Part shown: one piece after another, positions 11,811 through 19,521 of the stretch
How the letters are laid out: each line of letters opens with the position of its first letter
Numbering within the stretch: position 1 is the first letter of the stretch
Origin: CAIMUS01 sp046347625
GTDB taxonomy: Bacteria > Pseudomonadota > Gammaproteobacteria > Competibacterales > Competibacteraceae
Reading direction: 5' to 3'
Length of the DNA: 64,000 nt
NCBI GenBank assembly: GCA_046347625.1
Contig: JAXMFU010000004.1
Location: 248,001 to 312,000 of the forward strand
Notes under the pieces: generated by a model
Database searches by the model: none
Seen by the model: the letters and a program-made list of their open reading frames with translations, nothing else
What the model was told of the DNA's origin: nothing
Made by a program: the position numbers and the translations under genes

Positions 11811-12150
11811 TTAAGCCGCTTGCGCAGTGGCCAGCAATTCGACTTGATATCCCAGGCTTTCCAACCGCCGCACGAGCCGTCGCTTGATAGCTTGGCGGTC
11901 ACGTTCATCGAAGTCGTTTTCGCCCAGATCTTGATACGGCACTTGGCGCTTGATGACAGGGTAGACAATTTCTAAGATGGCATGGCCCACCGCGACCAAG
12001 GCTTTCTTTTTACCCCGGCGGGTGCCCAAGCGGCGGTACCATGCACCGAGGTCAGTAGGTTTGGTCGACGCGGCACCATGAGCGGCTTCAATCAGGACTT
12101 GGCGTCGCCAACGGTCCCCTTTCCGGGTTTTACCGGGTTTCGAGTTCGAC
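11811..12150 (-). pseudogene. IS110-family transposase, C-terminal remnant
   Basis: The ~110 residues resemble the C-terminal Transposase_20 region of IS110/IS116-type enzymes: KTRKGDRWRRQVLIEAAHGA followed by YRRLGTRRGKKKALVAVGHAILEIVYPV and a DERDRQAIKRRLVRRLE tail. The N-terminal DEDD catalytic domain is absent; upstream of ~12150 the sequence is unrelated. An ATG at 12150 is present by chance or drives a dead fragment. Confidence 0.7.
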
Positions 12151-12304
12151 ATGGCTGTCTCTGACCGCCACGGCCATGGTGGCCATGTTGGGCGATCGAG
12201 CAAGAAGGTGAAGGCGACTTTGAGAGAAGTTATCGCCAAGCAACATGCGGCGGAACCCGTCCCAGGTTCCGCTTTATGCGTTGCCCGATCTACTTTGGGT
12301 TTCC

Positions 12305-12595
12305 TTATTCGAACAGATCGGCGTGTGTGCCGGCTCGCACAAACACCAGTAAGCCTGGCGTTGCACGGTCATCGAGTTGGTACAGGAGCAGAAAATCGCC
12401 GCCGAGGTGGCACTCACGATACCCTGCCCAGTCGCCACCCAGAGGGTGGTCGAGCCATTCCGGACCGAGTGGACCTTCGTTGGCGATGAGCAGGAGCATG
12501 GCTTCTTTGAGCCGGTTCATGTCGTACCGGCCCGACCGCGACAAGCGCTCCCAGTCCTTGAGGAAGGAGTTGGCATAGTCCGCCGCTCGTGGCAG
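12305..12595 (-). CDS. YafQ-type mRNA interferase toxin
   Basis: The protein, about 96 residues from a candidate CTG at 12595, has YafQ/RelE-family features: ...YANSFLKDWERLSRSGRYDMNRL at the N-terminus, then GPLGPEWLDHPLGGDWAGYRECHLGGDFLLLYQLDD, ending LVFVRAGTHADLF. The DHPL-GxWxGxRECHlGgDfLLlY block is the YafQ signature, with the catalytic-type His residues in DHPL and ECHL. The antitoxin stop is ten bases upstream. No ATG, GTG or TTG is in frame near the expected start, so initiation is uncertain and may depend on coupling or a rare codon. Confidence 0.82.
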   Translation of the reverse strand: MPRAADYANSFLKDWERLSRSGRYDMNRLKEAMLLLIANEGPLGPEWLDHPLGGDWAGYRECHLGGDFLLLYQLDDRATPGLLVFVRAGTHADLFE

Positions 12596-12605
12596 CGGTG
12601 CGCGC

Positions 12606-12881
12606 TTACTGGCCGCGGTTCTTTTCGAGGTCAGCGAACAGCGCGGCGGCGGTGTCGAAGCGCGCCCGGCGCGTGCGGGTGATCTCATCGGCTTCAGCCA
12701 TCGCCGCCCGGGTTTCGGCATTCGGCACCTTGAGGGCGAAGGGCAATTGTTGTTCGGCCACGACGCGGGTGAGGAATACGCGCACGGCATCGGACACGGA
12801 TAGACCCATTGTCGCCAGGGTTTCGGCGGCTTGCGCCTTCAGTTGTTCGTCAATGCGGACGTGAACCATGGTGGTGGCCAT
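12606..12881 (-). CDS. RelB/DinJ-family antitoxin
   Basis: The ATG at 12881 has a GGAG ribosome binding site six bases upstream. The 91-residue product begins MATTMVHVRIDEQLKAQAAE with a ribbon-helix-helix fold (LATMGLSVSDAVRVFLTRVV), then a C-terminal toxin-binding tail. This is the DinJ/RelB pattern. It precedes the YafQ-like toxin in one operon and should neutralise it and repress the promoter, probably through the palindrome at 12904-12920. Confidence 0.88.
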   Translation of the reverse strand: MATTMVHVRIDEQLKAQAAETLATMGLSVSDAVRVFLTRVVAEQQLPFALKVPNAETRAAMAEADEITRTRRARFDTAAALFADLEKNRGQ

Positions 12882-12903
12882 GTCGCTCTCCGGCTGTCTA
12901 AAA

Positions 12904-12920
12904 GAGATACATCGTATCTC
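12904..12920. promoter_or_regulatory. Palindromic operator of the toxin-antitoxin operon
   Basis: A perfect 7-bp inverted repeat GAGATAC-ATC-GTATCTC, 23 bases upstream of the antitoxin start. The position and symmetry fit a ribbon-helix-helix antitoxin operator; binding is inferred. Confidence 0.6.
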
Positions 12921-12981
12921 AGACGCCGCGTGAGTACCACCGCTATTTCGCACCCCAGGCGGTTACTTCAGCCGGCAGGGA

Positions 12982-13069
12982 GTAGGTCGCTCGGGCAACG
13001 GCGAAACGTTGCCCGACGGTTATCCGGTTCGTGATGGTGTGTGTCGGGCACGCCCGGTGCCTGACCTAC
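12982..13069. repeat. Cloverleaf-like palindromic repeat
   Basis: An outer stem GTAGGTC (12982-12988) / GACCTAC (13063-13069) encloses a strong hairpin TCGGGCAACG-gcgaaa-CGTTGCCCGA (12991-13016) and a second weaker one (GGCAC...GTGCC, near 13046-13060). Palindromes of the GTAGGTCGGGC...GACCTAC type are common dispersed repeats in gammaproteobacteria. It lies between the TA operon and the toxin-like fragment. Confidence 0.65.
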
Positions 13070-13083
13070 CTGGCTGGGCTAGA

Positions 13084-13473
13084 TCAGAAGTTGGCGAGGT
13101 TATGTATAACATCTGGCCCCGAGAGAGGAAAGAACGTTTTGATTCTACCTGTTGAATCAATCGCTAACCGGAATTCGAACTCTCCGAGCTTGTAGTTGTT
13201 CGCTCCAATCCGAAATATATGTCTTCCATCAATCAAGAGGCTATCGAGCTTCTGGAGGACTCCACTCATAGAGGTACCGGAAGGGAAGCCATTGTTGGCT
13301 GCCAAAGCCTGGGTTTTGTCAAAAAACTCAAAAGTATGTCTTGTAAGAATATGCCTGAAATCTTCAGGCGGTAAATACACTCGCATAGTTGTACCGGAGA
13401 CGGAAGTTACCTCCCATTCTAGGCCTCGACTACCAAAAAACTTAGGCTCTCTGGTATCTTGCGGGGTAATCAA
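13084..13473 (-). pseudogene. Toxin-like C-terminal fragment fused to an ISL3 end
   Basis: A 129-residue frame starting at a TTG. Its first ~10 residues (ITPQDTREP) are encoded by the ISL3 terminus at 13445-13497; the native part begins near FFGSRGLEWEV. The rest (VYLPPEDFRHILTRHTFEFF ... GRIKTFFPLSGPDVI) resembles compact C-terminal nuclease domains of polymorphic toxins (a His in RHILTRHT, a TFFP motif), but I cannot name the family. It looks like the tail of a larger protein cut by an ISL3 element. No immunity gene is recognised beside it. Confidence 0.5.
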
Positions 13474-13497
13474 TTATAATAGAAACAACAGGTTATA
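13445..13497. repeat. 53-bp remnant of an ISL3 terminus
   Basis: By eye this segment is identical to the inverted complement of 44538-44590, the right end of the complete ISL3 element. It starts GGCTCTCTGGTATCTTGCGG and stops abruptly at the IS701-like element (13498). It shows that a second copy of the same ISL3 once lay here. Confidence 0.9.
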
Positions 13498-14966
13498 CTG
13501 GACTTTGGCCATTCTGGATGGTGCTAAGCAGTAGCAGCCAGTTGATCAAGCACGGCTTCCCAGGCGGCCCGCGGAAATAGGATACACTCGTCTTCCTCGA
13601 CCGACGTGCGGAAATAATTATGGGCCCACAAAGTCCGCCGCACCAAGGCCAACACATCGGAAAACGTAGCCTCTGCCTTGGCATACCAGGCGGTGGTACG
13701 AGGTAACAGCGCCGCCCCGGCGACCGTCAAGCGATGGGCCATCAGGCAGATCACCGAGAATAACCCGAACCGGACCGGAGTGGTGCGGGCGATGGCGAGG
13801 TCGGACCACTGCCGCTGGGTTTCGACGCCCAGATGGCGGCGACTTTCCTCGAACGTGACTTCCACGTTCCAGCGCAGCACAAAGGCCGTGACGATCGACA
13901 GCGGTTGGCACGCCGGGCAGGTGCAAAAGAACGCCGCCGGTTCCGGGTCACCCTCGGCGTTCACCACCAACACCCAGCGAATTGGCAACGGCGGTTGTCC
14001 GCGCCGGTACCACAGAGCGACATCGCTCAACAGCCGCACCCGGCGTCTCTCCCCACCATACCAGTAGAGTTCCACCTCTTCCCCACCCTGCTGTGCCTCC
14101 GCCACGCGGTCCTGCAAGGCCGGCAGGCGTGCCCCCTTGCGCGGCTTTGGCCCGCGCCGCGGACGCCGGGGGAGGGTCGGGAAATCATATAATTGGGCAT
14201 CCAGCCGCAACCGACTGATCAACACCACCTGGTGGTACACACAGGTCCACCCCAACCGCAGGCAGGCAAAGCTCCCATCGCCCAGCAACACCCAGGGCCG
14301 CCGTAACCAGCGGGACACCGCCTTGACCCTCTGGCAAGTCCAGTCCACCGTGGTCTTATGGCGCTTTTTCGCCTCGGTGTTGGCCGGTTTCGAGGGCGCC
14401 AACACCGTCAAAAACGGCAAGGCCCAGAGGCGCGAACTCCACGGTAATCGTACCAGCCGCATCAGGCAGACCCATTTCAAGCCAAAACACGTCACCACGT
14501 GGTTACGGGTCGAGCGCACCGCATCCCGGTAGCCGCCCTTAGCCTTAATCCGTTTCCCCTGCCGCCGCTCCACCGTATCATCCACCACCACCAGCGGCAC
14601 CCACGGCGGCGGCAGTAACCGGAGCAACAGTCCCAACAAGATCTTCGCCGCCTGCAACCCCGACCAGCGCGCCCGATTCAAGACCCGATGATAGCGCTCA
14701 AACCGAGGTTCCTGTCCCAACCCCATCACCCGCAGGGCCGCCGCGACCGTGCGGGGGCCTTGGCAGAGAATGGCGCCGATGATCAACACCTGGGCGTGAC
14801 TCCAGACGGTTGCGGAAAACAACCCGGCAACCGGGGTTAAAACCGCTATAATCATTTCAGGCAGAGGGGGCATGGGACGCTCCGGTTGGTGTGAGAACCC
14901 CGTTAGCTTAACCCATCGTCGCCTCTGCTTCTTGCTTCAAGAACCACTCAAATGGCCAAAGTCCAG
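13498..14966 (-). mobile_element. IS701/IS4-like insertion sequence
   Basis: A 1469-bp element bounded by the inverted repeat CTGGACTTTGGCCATT (13498-13513, complement at 14951-14966). The flanks GGTTATA and GTACAAC are not matching duplications, so the element may have taken part in a deletion or rearrangement. Its left end abuts the ISL3 remnant exactly. Confidence 0.85.
13524..14873 (-). CDS. IS701-like DDE transposase
   Basis: A 449-residue transposase with apparent DDE residues in VPLVVVDDTVERR (about residue 97), VLLGDGSFACLRLGW (about residue 197) and the late acidic position in WNVEVTFEESRRHLGVE (about residue 340). The DDE_5-like pattern suits IS701 more than classical IS4, but I hold the family loosely. 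The frame is intact and the element has both inverted ends, so it may be active. Confidence 0.82.
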   Translation of the reverse strand: MPPLPEMIIAVLTPVAGLFSATVWSHAQVLIIGAILCQGPRTVAAALRVMGLGQEPRFERYHRVLNRARWSGLQAAKILLGLLLRLLPPPWVPLVVVDDTVERRQGKRIKAKGGYRDAVRSTRNHVVTCFGLKWVCLMRLVRLPWSSRLWALPFLTVLAPSKPANTEAKKRHKTTVDWTCQRVKAVSRWLRRPWVLLGDGSFACLRLGWTCVYHQVVLISRLRLDAQLYDFPTLPRRPRRGPKPRKGARLPALQDRVAEAQQGGEEVELYWYGGERRRVRLLSDVALWYRRGQPPLPIRWVLVVNAEGDPEPAAFFCTCPACQPLSIVTAFVLRWNVEVTFEESRRHLGVETQRQWSDLAIARTTPVRFGLFSVICLMAHRLTVAGAALLPRTTAWYAKAEATFSDVLALVRRTLWAHNYFRTSVEEDECILFPRAAWEAVLDQLAATA

Positions 14967-15027
14967 GTACAACAGCGTGGCGATCAACCCCCGGCGGAAG
15001 CCCCTGCTGAAGACCATGAGCGAACCC

Positions 15028-15864
15028 TTACCGCAACCAGAACAGCGCCCGCTGGCGGACGCTGTCGAGTAATGTCATCGCCAGATAGGTGACCAGGCCG
15101 GTGTAGAGAATGCCGGCGACCATCCGTGGATAGTCGGCGAAATCGGCGTAGTATTGGACGAACCGTCCCAGCCCGGCATTGGCGCCGAACAGTTCGGCCA
15201 CGGTCAACAAAATGAAGGCAAAGCCCAGACCCACCGCCATGCCGGAGAAGATATGCGGCAGCGCCGCCGGAAACACCACCTGGCGTTGGTATTCCCAGCC
15301 CTTCAGACCCAGGATTCGAGCGCTGTCACGATGGCGCGCTTCCAGCGCATGCGCCCCGGCGGCGGCATTCTGAAAGATCGGCCAGAACGCGCCGATGAAG
15401 ACCACGAAGATGGCCGACAGGCGGAAGGTCGGCAGAATCGCAATCGCATAGGGAATATAGACGGTCGGTGGCACCGGCGCGGCCACTCGCGCCACCGGAA
15501 ACAGCGCTCGTTGCAATCGGGTCGAGCTACCCACCCATAAGCCGGTCACGACGCCCAGTACGGTGGCCAGTACGAAACCGGGCACCAGGATCAGGAGTGA
15601 AGCGACCGTCCCACGCCAGAGTTCCGGCAGGGAGTCCCACAGGGCCTGGGCGGTGGCGGCGGGTGAAGGCAGCAGAGGATTGGGTCCCTGAGAAACCAGG
15701 GCGCTGAGCAGTGACCAGGCGAGCAGTAATCCGGTCCAGACCAGCACGGCGTCGCGATAGGCCCATAGTCGGCTCCAATAGCTATCGTCGGCGCGGGGCG
15801 GGGTCCGTTCCAACTCGAACGGCAGGACTTCGGTCTCGGTGGGAAAAACGGTTTCGTCGGACAT
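15028..15864 (-). CDS. ABC transporter permease, SsuC/TauC/NrtB type
   Basis: A 278-residue inner-membrane protein with about six transmembrane segments and the cytoplasmic EAA-like loop (DSARILGLKGWEYQRQVVFPAALPHIFSG) that docks on the ATPase. It is the last gene of a three-gene operon (substrate-binding protein, ATPase, permease) and starts 12 bases after the ATPase stop. The family imports sulfonates, taurine, nitrate or related small anions; the substrate cannot be read from the sequence. An IS ends 61 bases downstream. Confidence 0.9.
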   Translation of the reverse strand: MSDETVFPTETEVLPFELERTPPRADDSYWSRLWAYRDAVLVWTGLLLAWSLLSALVSQGPNPLLPSPAATAQALWDSLPELWRGTVASLLILVPGFVLATVLGVVTGLWVGSSTRLQRALFPVARVAAPVPPTVYIPYAIAILPTFRLSAIFVVFIGAFWPIFQNAAAGAHALEARHRDSARILGLKGWEYQRQVVFPAALPHIFSGMAVGLGFAFILLTVAELFGANAGLGRFVQYYADFADYPRMVAGILYTGLVTYLAMTLLDSVRQRALFWLR

Positions 15865-15876
15865 CGATGGCTCCTA

Positions 15877-16659
15877 TCAGGCGGCCAGCCGTTGCAAGGT
15901 ATCGGCCTGCAAGCGGGCGGCAATCTGCTCCCGCAGTTCATGGAAAGTCGCGCTTTCGAACAAGGTGCGCCGGTCGCGCCGGCGCGGCGGCGGTACGGCC
16001 AGATCGGCAATGATCCGACCCGGCGCCGAGCCCAGCATGATCACACGATCGCCCAGATACAGGGCCTCATCGACATCATGAGTGACGAACACCAGGGTTT
16101 TACGAGGTTGGGCGGTTTCGACAATATCGACCAGCAGATCCTGCAAGCGGGCGCGATTTACCGGATCCAGTGCGCCGAACGGCTCATCCATCAGCAGCAG
16201 CGGCGAACCCAGCGCCAGCAAGCGGGCAATCGCGCCGCGCTGCTGCATGCCGCCGGAAAGCTCGAAGGGATACTGCGCGATTGCATCATCGAGTCCAACC
16301 CGGCGCAGCCAGTGCACGGCGGTCTTGCACCGTTCGGCCTTATCGGCCTGTGGTCGGGACTTGCCGACGGCCAGGGCAACGTTATTGACCATCGTCAGCC
16401 ATGGAAACAGGGAATAATCCTGAAAGACCAGCCCCCGTTCCAGGCTGGTGCCCCGGATCGGCTGACCGCGCCAACTCAGGCGCCCGTGGCTGGGTTTCAA
16501 CAGTCCGGCCAGCAACCGTAACAGGGTCGACTTACCGGACCCGCTCGCCCCCAACAGCGAGACGCGCTGTCCCTCTGGAATGTCCAGCCGAATCCGCTCG
16601 AGAACCGACACCGTGCCATACTGCACGCTGACATCCTCCAGTAATAAGCCATCACTCAT
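15877..16659 (-). CDS. ABC transporter ATPase, SsuB/TauB/NrtD type
   Basis: A 260-residue ATPase with Walker A GASGSGKSTLLRLLAG (about residue 36), Q-loop in VFQDYSLFPW, signature LSGGMQQRGAIARLL (about residue 134), Walker B LLLMDEPFGALD and H-loop VFVTHDVDEAL. The FQDYSLFPW and DEPFGALD wording is that of the sulfonate/nitrate/taurine class. It overlaps the substrate-binding-protein gene by four bases (ATGA), so the two are translationally coupled. Confidence 0.93.
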   Translation of the reverse strand: MSDGLLLEDVSVQYGTVSVLERIRLDIPEGQRVSLLGASGSGKSTLLRLLAGLLKPSHGRLSWRGQPIRGTSLERGLVFQDYSLFPWLTMVNNVALAVGKSRPQADKAERCKTAVHWLRRVGLDDAIAQYPFELSGGMQQRGAIARLLALGSPLLLMDEPFGALDPVNRARLQDLLVDIVETAQPRKTLVFVTHDVDEALYLGDRVIMLGSAPGRIIADLAVPPPRRRDRRTLFESATFHELREQIAARLQADTLQRLAA

Positions 16660-17690
16660 AGCGCGTCTTTCTGCTGGAAACCGGCCTGGAGCTTTCTCCA
16701 GAAGGGGTCCTGCGGGTTTTCCCGCACCAGTTGGTCGAGGACTTTCTTATAAATGCCGGCATTCACATTGGCGGCGATATCGCGATTCTGTGCCGGAATG
16801 AAGTCACTGCTCTGCATGACCTGCCAGAACTGCCGTACTCCCTTGAGATTCGGGTCGCTGGATTGATCCAGATAGGGCTGATAATAGGCCCGTTCCAGCA
16901 GGGCACGGTCCAGCTTGACGTATTTGGCAATGGCATCGATGGTTTCCTGATGGTTCTCCGCGGTGAATTTCTCGGCCCGCAGAATAGCGCGCAGGAATTT
17001 TTCCCAAGTGGCGATATCCTGGACCCGGTTCGAGGCGATCACCAGCCGGCAGCAGGGATGCCCCGGTTGCAGGTCGGTCGAATGGAACACGATCTTCAGA
17101 CCCTGCTCCTCGGCGCGCAGATCATGCGGTCCCCAGAGTACCCCGGCGTCCACCTGACCGGATTTAATCGCTTCCAGTACCGCCGATGGATTCTTCAGTT
17201 CGAAGAGCTGCACATCGGTCTTCCAGTTCAGCCCGGCATCCTTCAGTGCCCCACGCAGCGCGGCATCGCCGGTGGCCATCCGTACGGTGGCGATCTTCTT
17301 GCCTTTCAAATCGGCGATGGTGTGCGTCTTGGCCGCCGTGTCGGGTGTGGTGACGATCGAGGCATCGCCGCCCATGATCCCGCCAATAATCTTGAGATCG
17401 GCACCCTTAGCGATATGCGCCAGCGGCGCGGTGGTGCCGAAGGCCCCGATATCCAGCTTGCCGGCCACCACCGCATTCAGGCCGTCCGCCGAGTTGATAA
17501 ACTCGATCAGTTCGACATCCAACCCTTCCTGGGCGAAAAAGCCCTGTTCCTTGGCAACAAAGAATTTGGCATGGCCGGTGACCGGCAGATAGCCGACTTT
17601 CAGCGGCTCGCTGGCAACAGCGGCCGCACCGATACCGCTAAGGATCAGCACCGCACCCGCCAGCCGGGTGAGCCAAGACTTAATGTACAT
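16656..17690 (-). CDS. ABC transporter substrate-binding protein, SsuA/TauA/NrtA type
   Basis: The start is the ATG at 17690, with AGGAG seven bases upstream; a longer open frame runs back into the IS. A signal peptide (MYIKSWLTRLAGAVLILSGI, cleavage near AVA-SE) precedes an NMT1/OpuAC-like fold: LKVGYLPVTGHAKFFVAKEQGFF, then VVAGKLDIGAFGTTAPLAHIAKG. It is first in the operon. An IS4-type element sits just upstream (from 17710), leaving only the ribosome binding site, so the native promoter has been displaced and expression may now depend on the IS. Confidence 0.9.
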   Translation of the reverse strand: MYIKSWLTRLAGAVLILSGIGAAAVASEPLKVGYLPVTGHAKFFVAKEQGFFAQEGLDVELIEFINSADGLNAVVAGKLDIGAFGTTAPLAHIAKGADLKIIGGIMGGDASIVTTPDTAAKTHTIADLKGKKIATVRMATGDAALRGALKDAGLNWKTDVQLFELKNPSAVLEAIKSGQVDAGVLWGPHDLRAEEQGLKIVFHSTDLQPGHPCCRLVIASNRVQDIATWEKFLRAILRAEKFTAENHQETIDAIAKYVKLDRALLERAYYQPYLDQSSDPNLKGVRQFWQVMQSSDFIPAQNRDIAANVNAGIYKKVLDQLVRENPQDPFWRKLQAGFQQKDAL

Positions 17691-17709
17691 CGACGCGCTC
17701 CTGGAGGTC

Positions 17710-19160
17710 TTTTCTTTACCCTCAATTAACCATGTCATTAGAATGGTTAAATAACCGCCAGATGGCCACCAAATCATACAATCGTTGCAGGCCGTGCCAC
17801 ATCACCGTAACCCCGGGATCACCATCGCCTTTGCGGCCCAAGAACCCACCCAACTGGGCAATCCAGCGGGCAGCCTGCTTGAGGGTGGGCGGTTGTTGGG
17901 GTGGCGTCAAGCTATGATTCCTGTAGCAGGCCAACGCCTGCCAGTCGTCGCGATCAAGAAACGCTTCACACCTCATCTCCGGCGTATCCCGGCTCTGAAA
18001 GGTTAACCCCAGCACGCGCCAGGCCACCACGCTGTCAATCGCCAGATACCGTTCCAACCGCGCTGCCGTTTCCAACTGCCGGGTTTCAATCCGGCAGCCA
18101 CTTTTCAAGATTTTATGATAAATTTCAATGATCCAGCGGCAGCTATACCACTGAATCCGCTCGCATGCATCGGCGAAGGTGATGACCGGGACGGTCGTCA
18201 ACAGCAACCACTCGATGGGCTTGACCCCGGCCGGCGGTGCGCTTTCCCGCGCCAGGACGCCGTCGACGGGGAGCCTGGGCAGGGGTTCCTGAGCGCGGTG
18301 GCGGGGTGGTTTCAGGGTGACGGCGGTAAACTGGACGGTCAGGGTGGCGGTGCGGCCGGGTTGGGTCCCGTGGCGGGGCACGGTGACGGTGACGGTCCCC
18401 GCCACCGGCGCCGCCTCCAGCACGTCCCACCGGTAGCGTTCTTCGTGGTCGACGGCCCGATTCCAGGCCGCCCGGACCAGCACGTCCTGCTGCAGCTTAC
18501 GGCTCAACACGAACCCATCATACCCATCCGCTTCCCGGTCACCCACATTGATCAGGCGCGTGTCCGGACAAGCGGCCTGCAACCGCGCCGTCGCGCGCAG
18601 ACTGTCCAGCCATTTCCGGCTTTCCTTCTCCTCAATCGGGCGTTGTTTACGGCGGTGTTTCTTACCGAACTCAGCCGGGTCCCGGTAAATAATTGGTTGA
18701 TCGATTAACCCCAAGGGGACCCGGTTGGGGGTCACCAGTAAGGTGCGGTGCAACAGTAACCCGTGCTGCTGCTCATCCGTCAGAATCCCTACCCCGTGGG
18801 TGGCCGGATGGTGGCTGTAATCTACGTAGGTGGTATCCTGCACGGCCAGAACGATCTGCTCGCTGGCCACGCGCCGCGCCGTCGCTTGGTAATGGCTCTC
18901 CAGGATGGCGTCCCGCCTGACGTGCTCGCTATCACAGAACTGGTACATCGCTTTCAGCCCGGCCTTACCGTCAAAACTTTGGGGTAGCGAGACACTCGGT
19001 CGTTGTGCCCGTGCGGTGGCAATGGCGACCAACCGCCGGGTCCGGCGTTGATCGCCCAACTGCGCCGCGCCAAATTCTTCTTCCGCCCATTGACTCATGG
19101 TACTCTTAAGCCCTAGTTATTACCTCTCCATAATATATGGGTATTTCAGGGTAAAGAAAA
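17710..19160 (-). mobile_element. IS4-family (IS50/Tn5-like) insertion sequence
   Basis: A 1451-bp element with inverted ends TTTTCTTTACCCTCAATTA (17710-) and TTTTCTTTACCCTGAAATA (complement, ending at 19160). GGTC on both sides (17706-17709 and 19161-19164) may be a short target duplication. It separates the ABC transporter operon from its original upstream DNA. Confidence 0.82.
17722..19098 (-). CDS. IS4-family Tn5-like transposase
   Basis: A 458-residue transposase. Its N-terminus has the Tn5-type DNA-binding module (WAEEEFGAAQLGDQRRTRRL). Catalytic acidic residues lie in LAVQDTTYVDY (about residue 95), NVGDREADGYD (about residue 188) and the YREK-like region WIIEIYHKILKSGCRIE (about residue 323), which is the IS4 signature. 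A C-terminal domain of unknown detail follows (KQAARWIAQLGGFLGRKGDG). The frame is complete. Confidence 0.9.
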   Translation of the reverse strand: MSQWAEEEFGAAQLGDQRRTRRLVAIATARAQRPSVSLPQSFDGKAGLKAMYQFCDSEHVRRDAILESHYQATARRVASEQIVLAVQDTTYVDYSHHPATHGVGILTDEQQHGLLLHRTLLVTPNRVPLGLIDQPIIYRDPAEFGKKHRRKQRPIEEKESRKWLDSLRATARLQAACPDTRLINVGDREADGYDGFVLSRKLQQDVLVRAAWNRAVDHEERYRWDVLEAAPVAGTVTVTVPRHGTQPGRTATLTVQFTAVTLKPPRHRAQEPLPRLPVDGVLARESAPPAGVKPIEWLLLTTVPVITFADACERIQWYSCRWIIEIYHKILKSGCRIETRQLETAARLERYLAIDSVVAWRVLGLTFQSRDTPEMRCEAFLDRDDWQALACYRNHSLTPPQQPPTLKQAARWIAQLGGFLGRKGDGDPGVTVMWHGLQRLYDLVAIWRLFNHSNDMVN

Positions 19161-19521
19161 GGTCCGGCCTGAAGGGGGTAGCGTGAACTTGACTCGCCTT
19201 GATCAGACCCAAGGGAGTATAACCGATGGAGAAGGCAGTGTTGGTGGATCGACTGAGGGTGAGCCATGGCCAAGCATAGTGCGTTGAGGATCAAGGTAGA
19301 GATCATCGAGACCGAGGCAGAGCCCGCGTCGGATCGACGTCCCCATGAGCAGACGGATGGGGCGTTCAGTCTGGTCTTACCGGAAGCCGATGAGCTGCAT
19401 ATTTCAGCGTTTGCTCAGTGACAATTAAAAATTAACATGGATGACAATTAAAAATTAACATGGCAGGCCACCTGTGAGTTCGTGGCAAGCTGTGTTCTTC
19501 AGTGAACTGGAGGGCATAGCC

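Noticed and set aside
16731..17729. 332-codon plus-strand frame opposite the substrate-binding protein
   Set aside because: Antisense to a gene with a clear signal peptide and fold; no recognisable product.
19161..19265. Short gene starting MEKAVLVDRL near 19226
   Set aside because: It ends after about 17 codons and lies just before the degenerate transposase start; no support.
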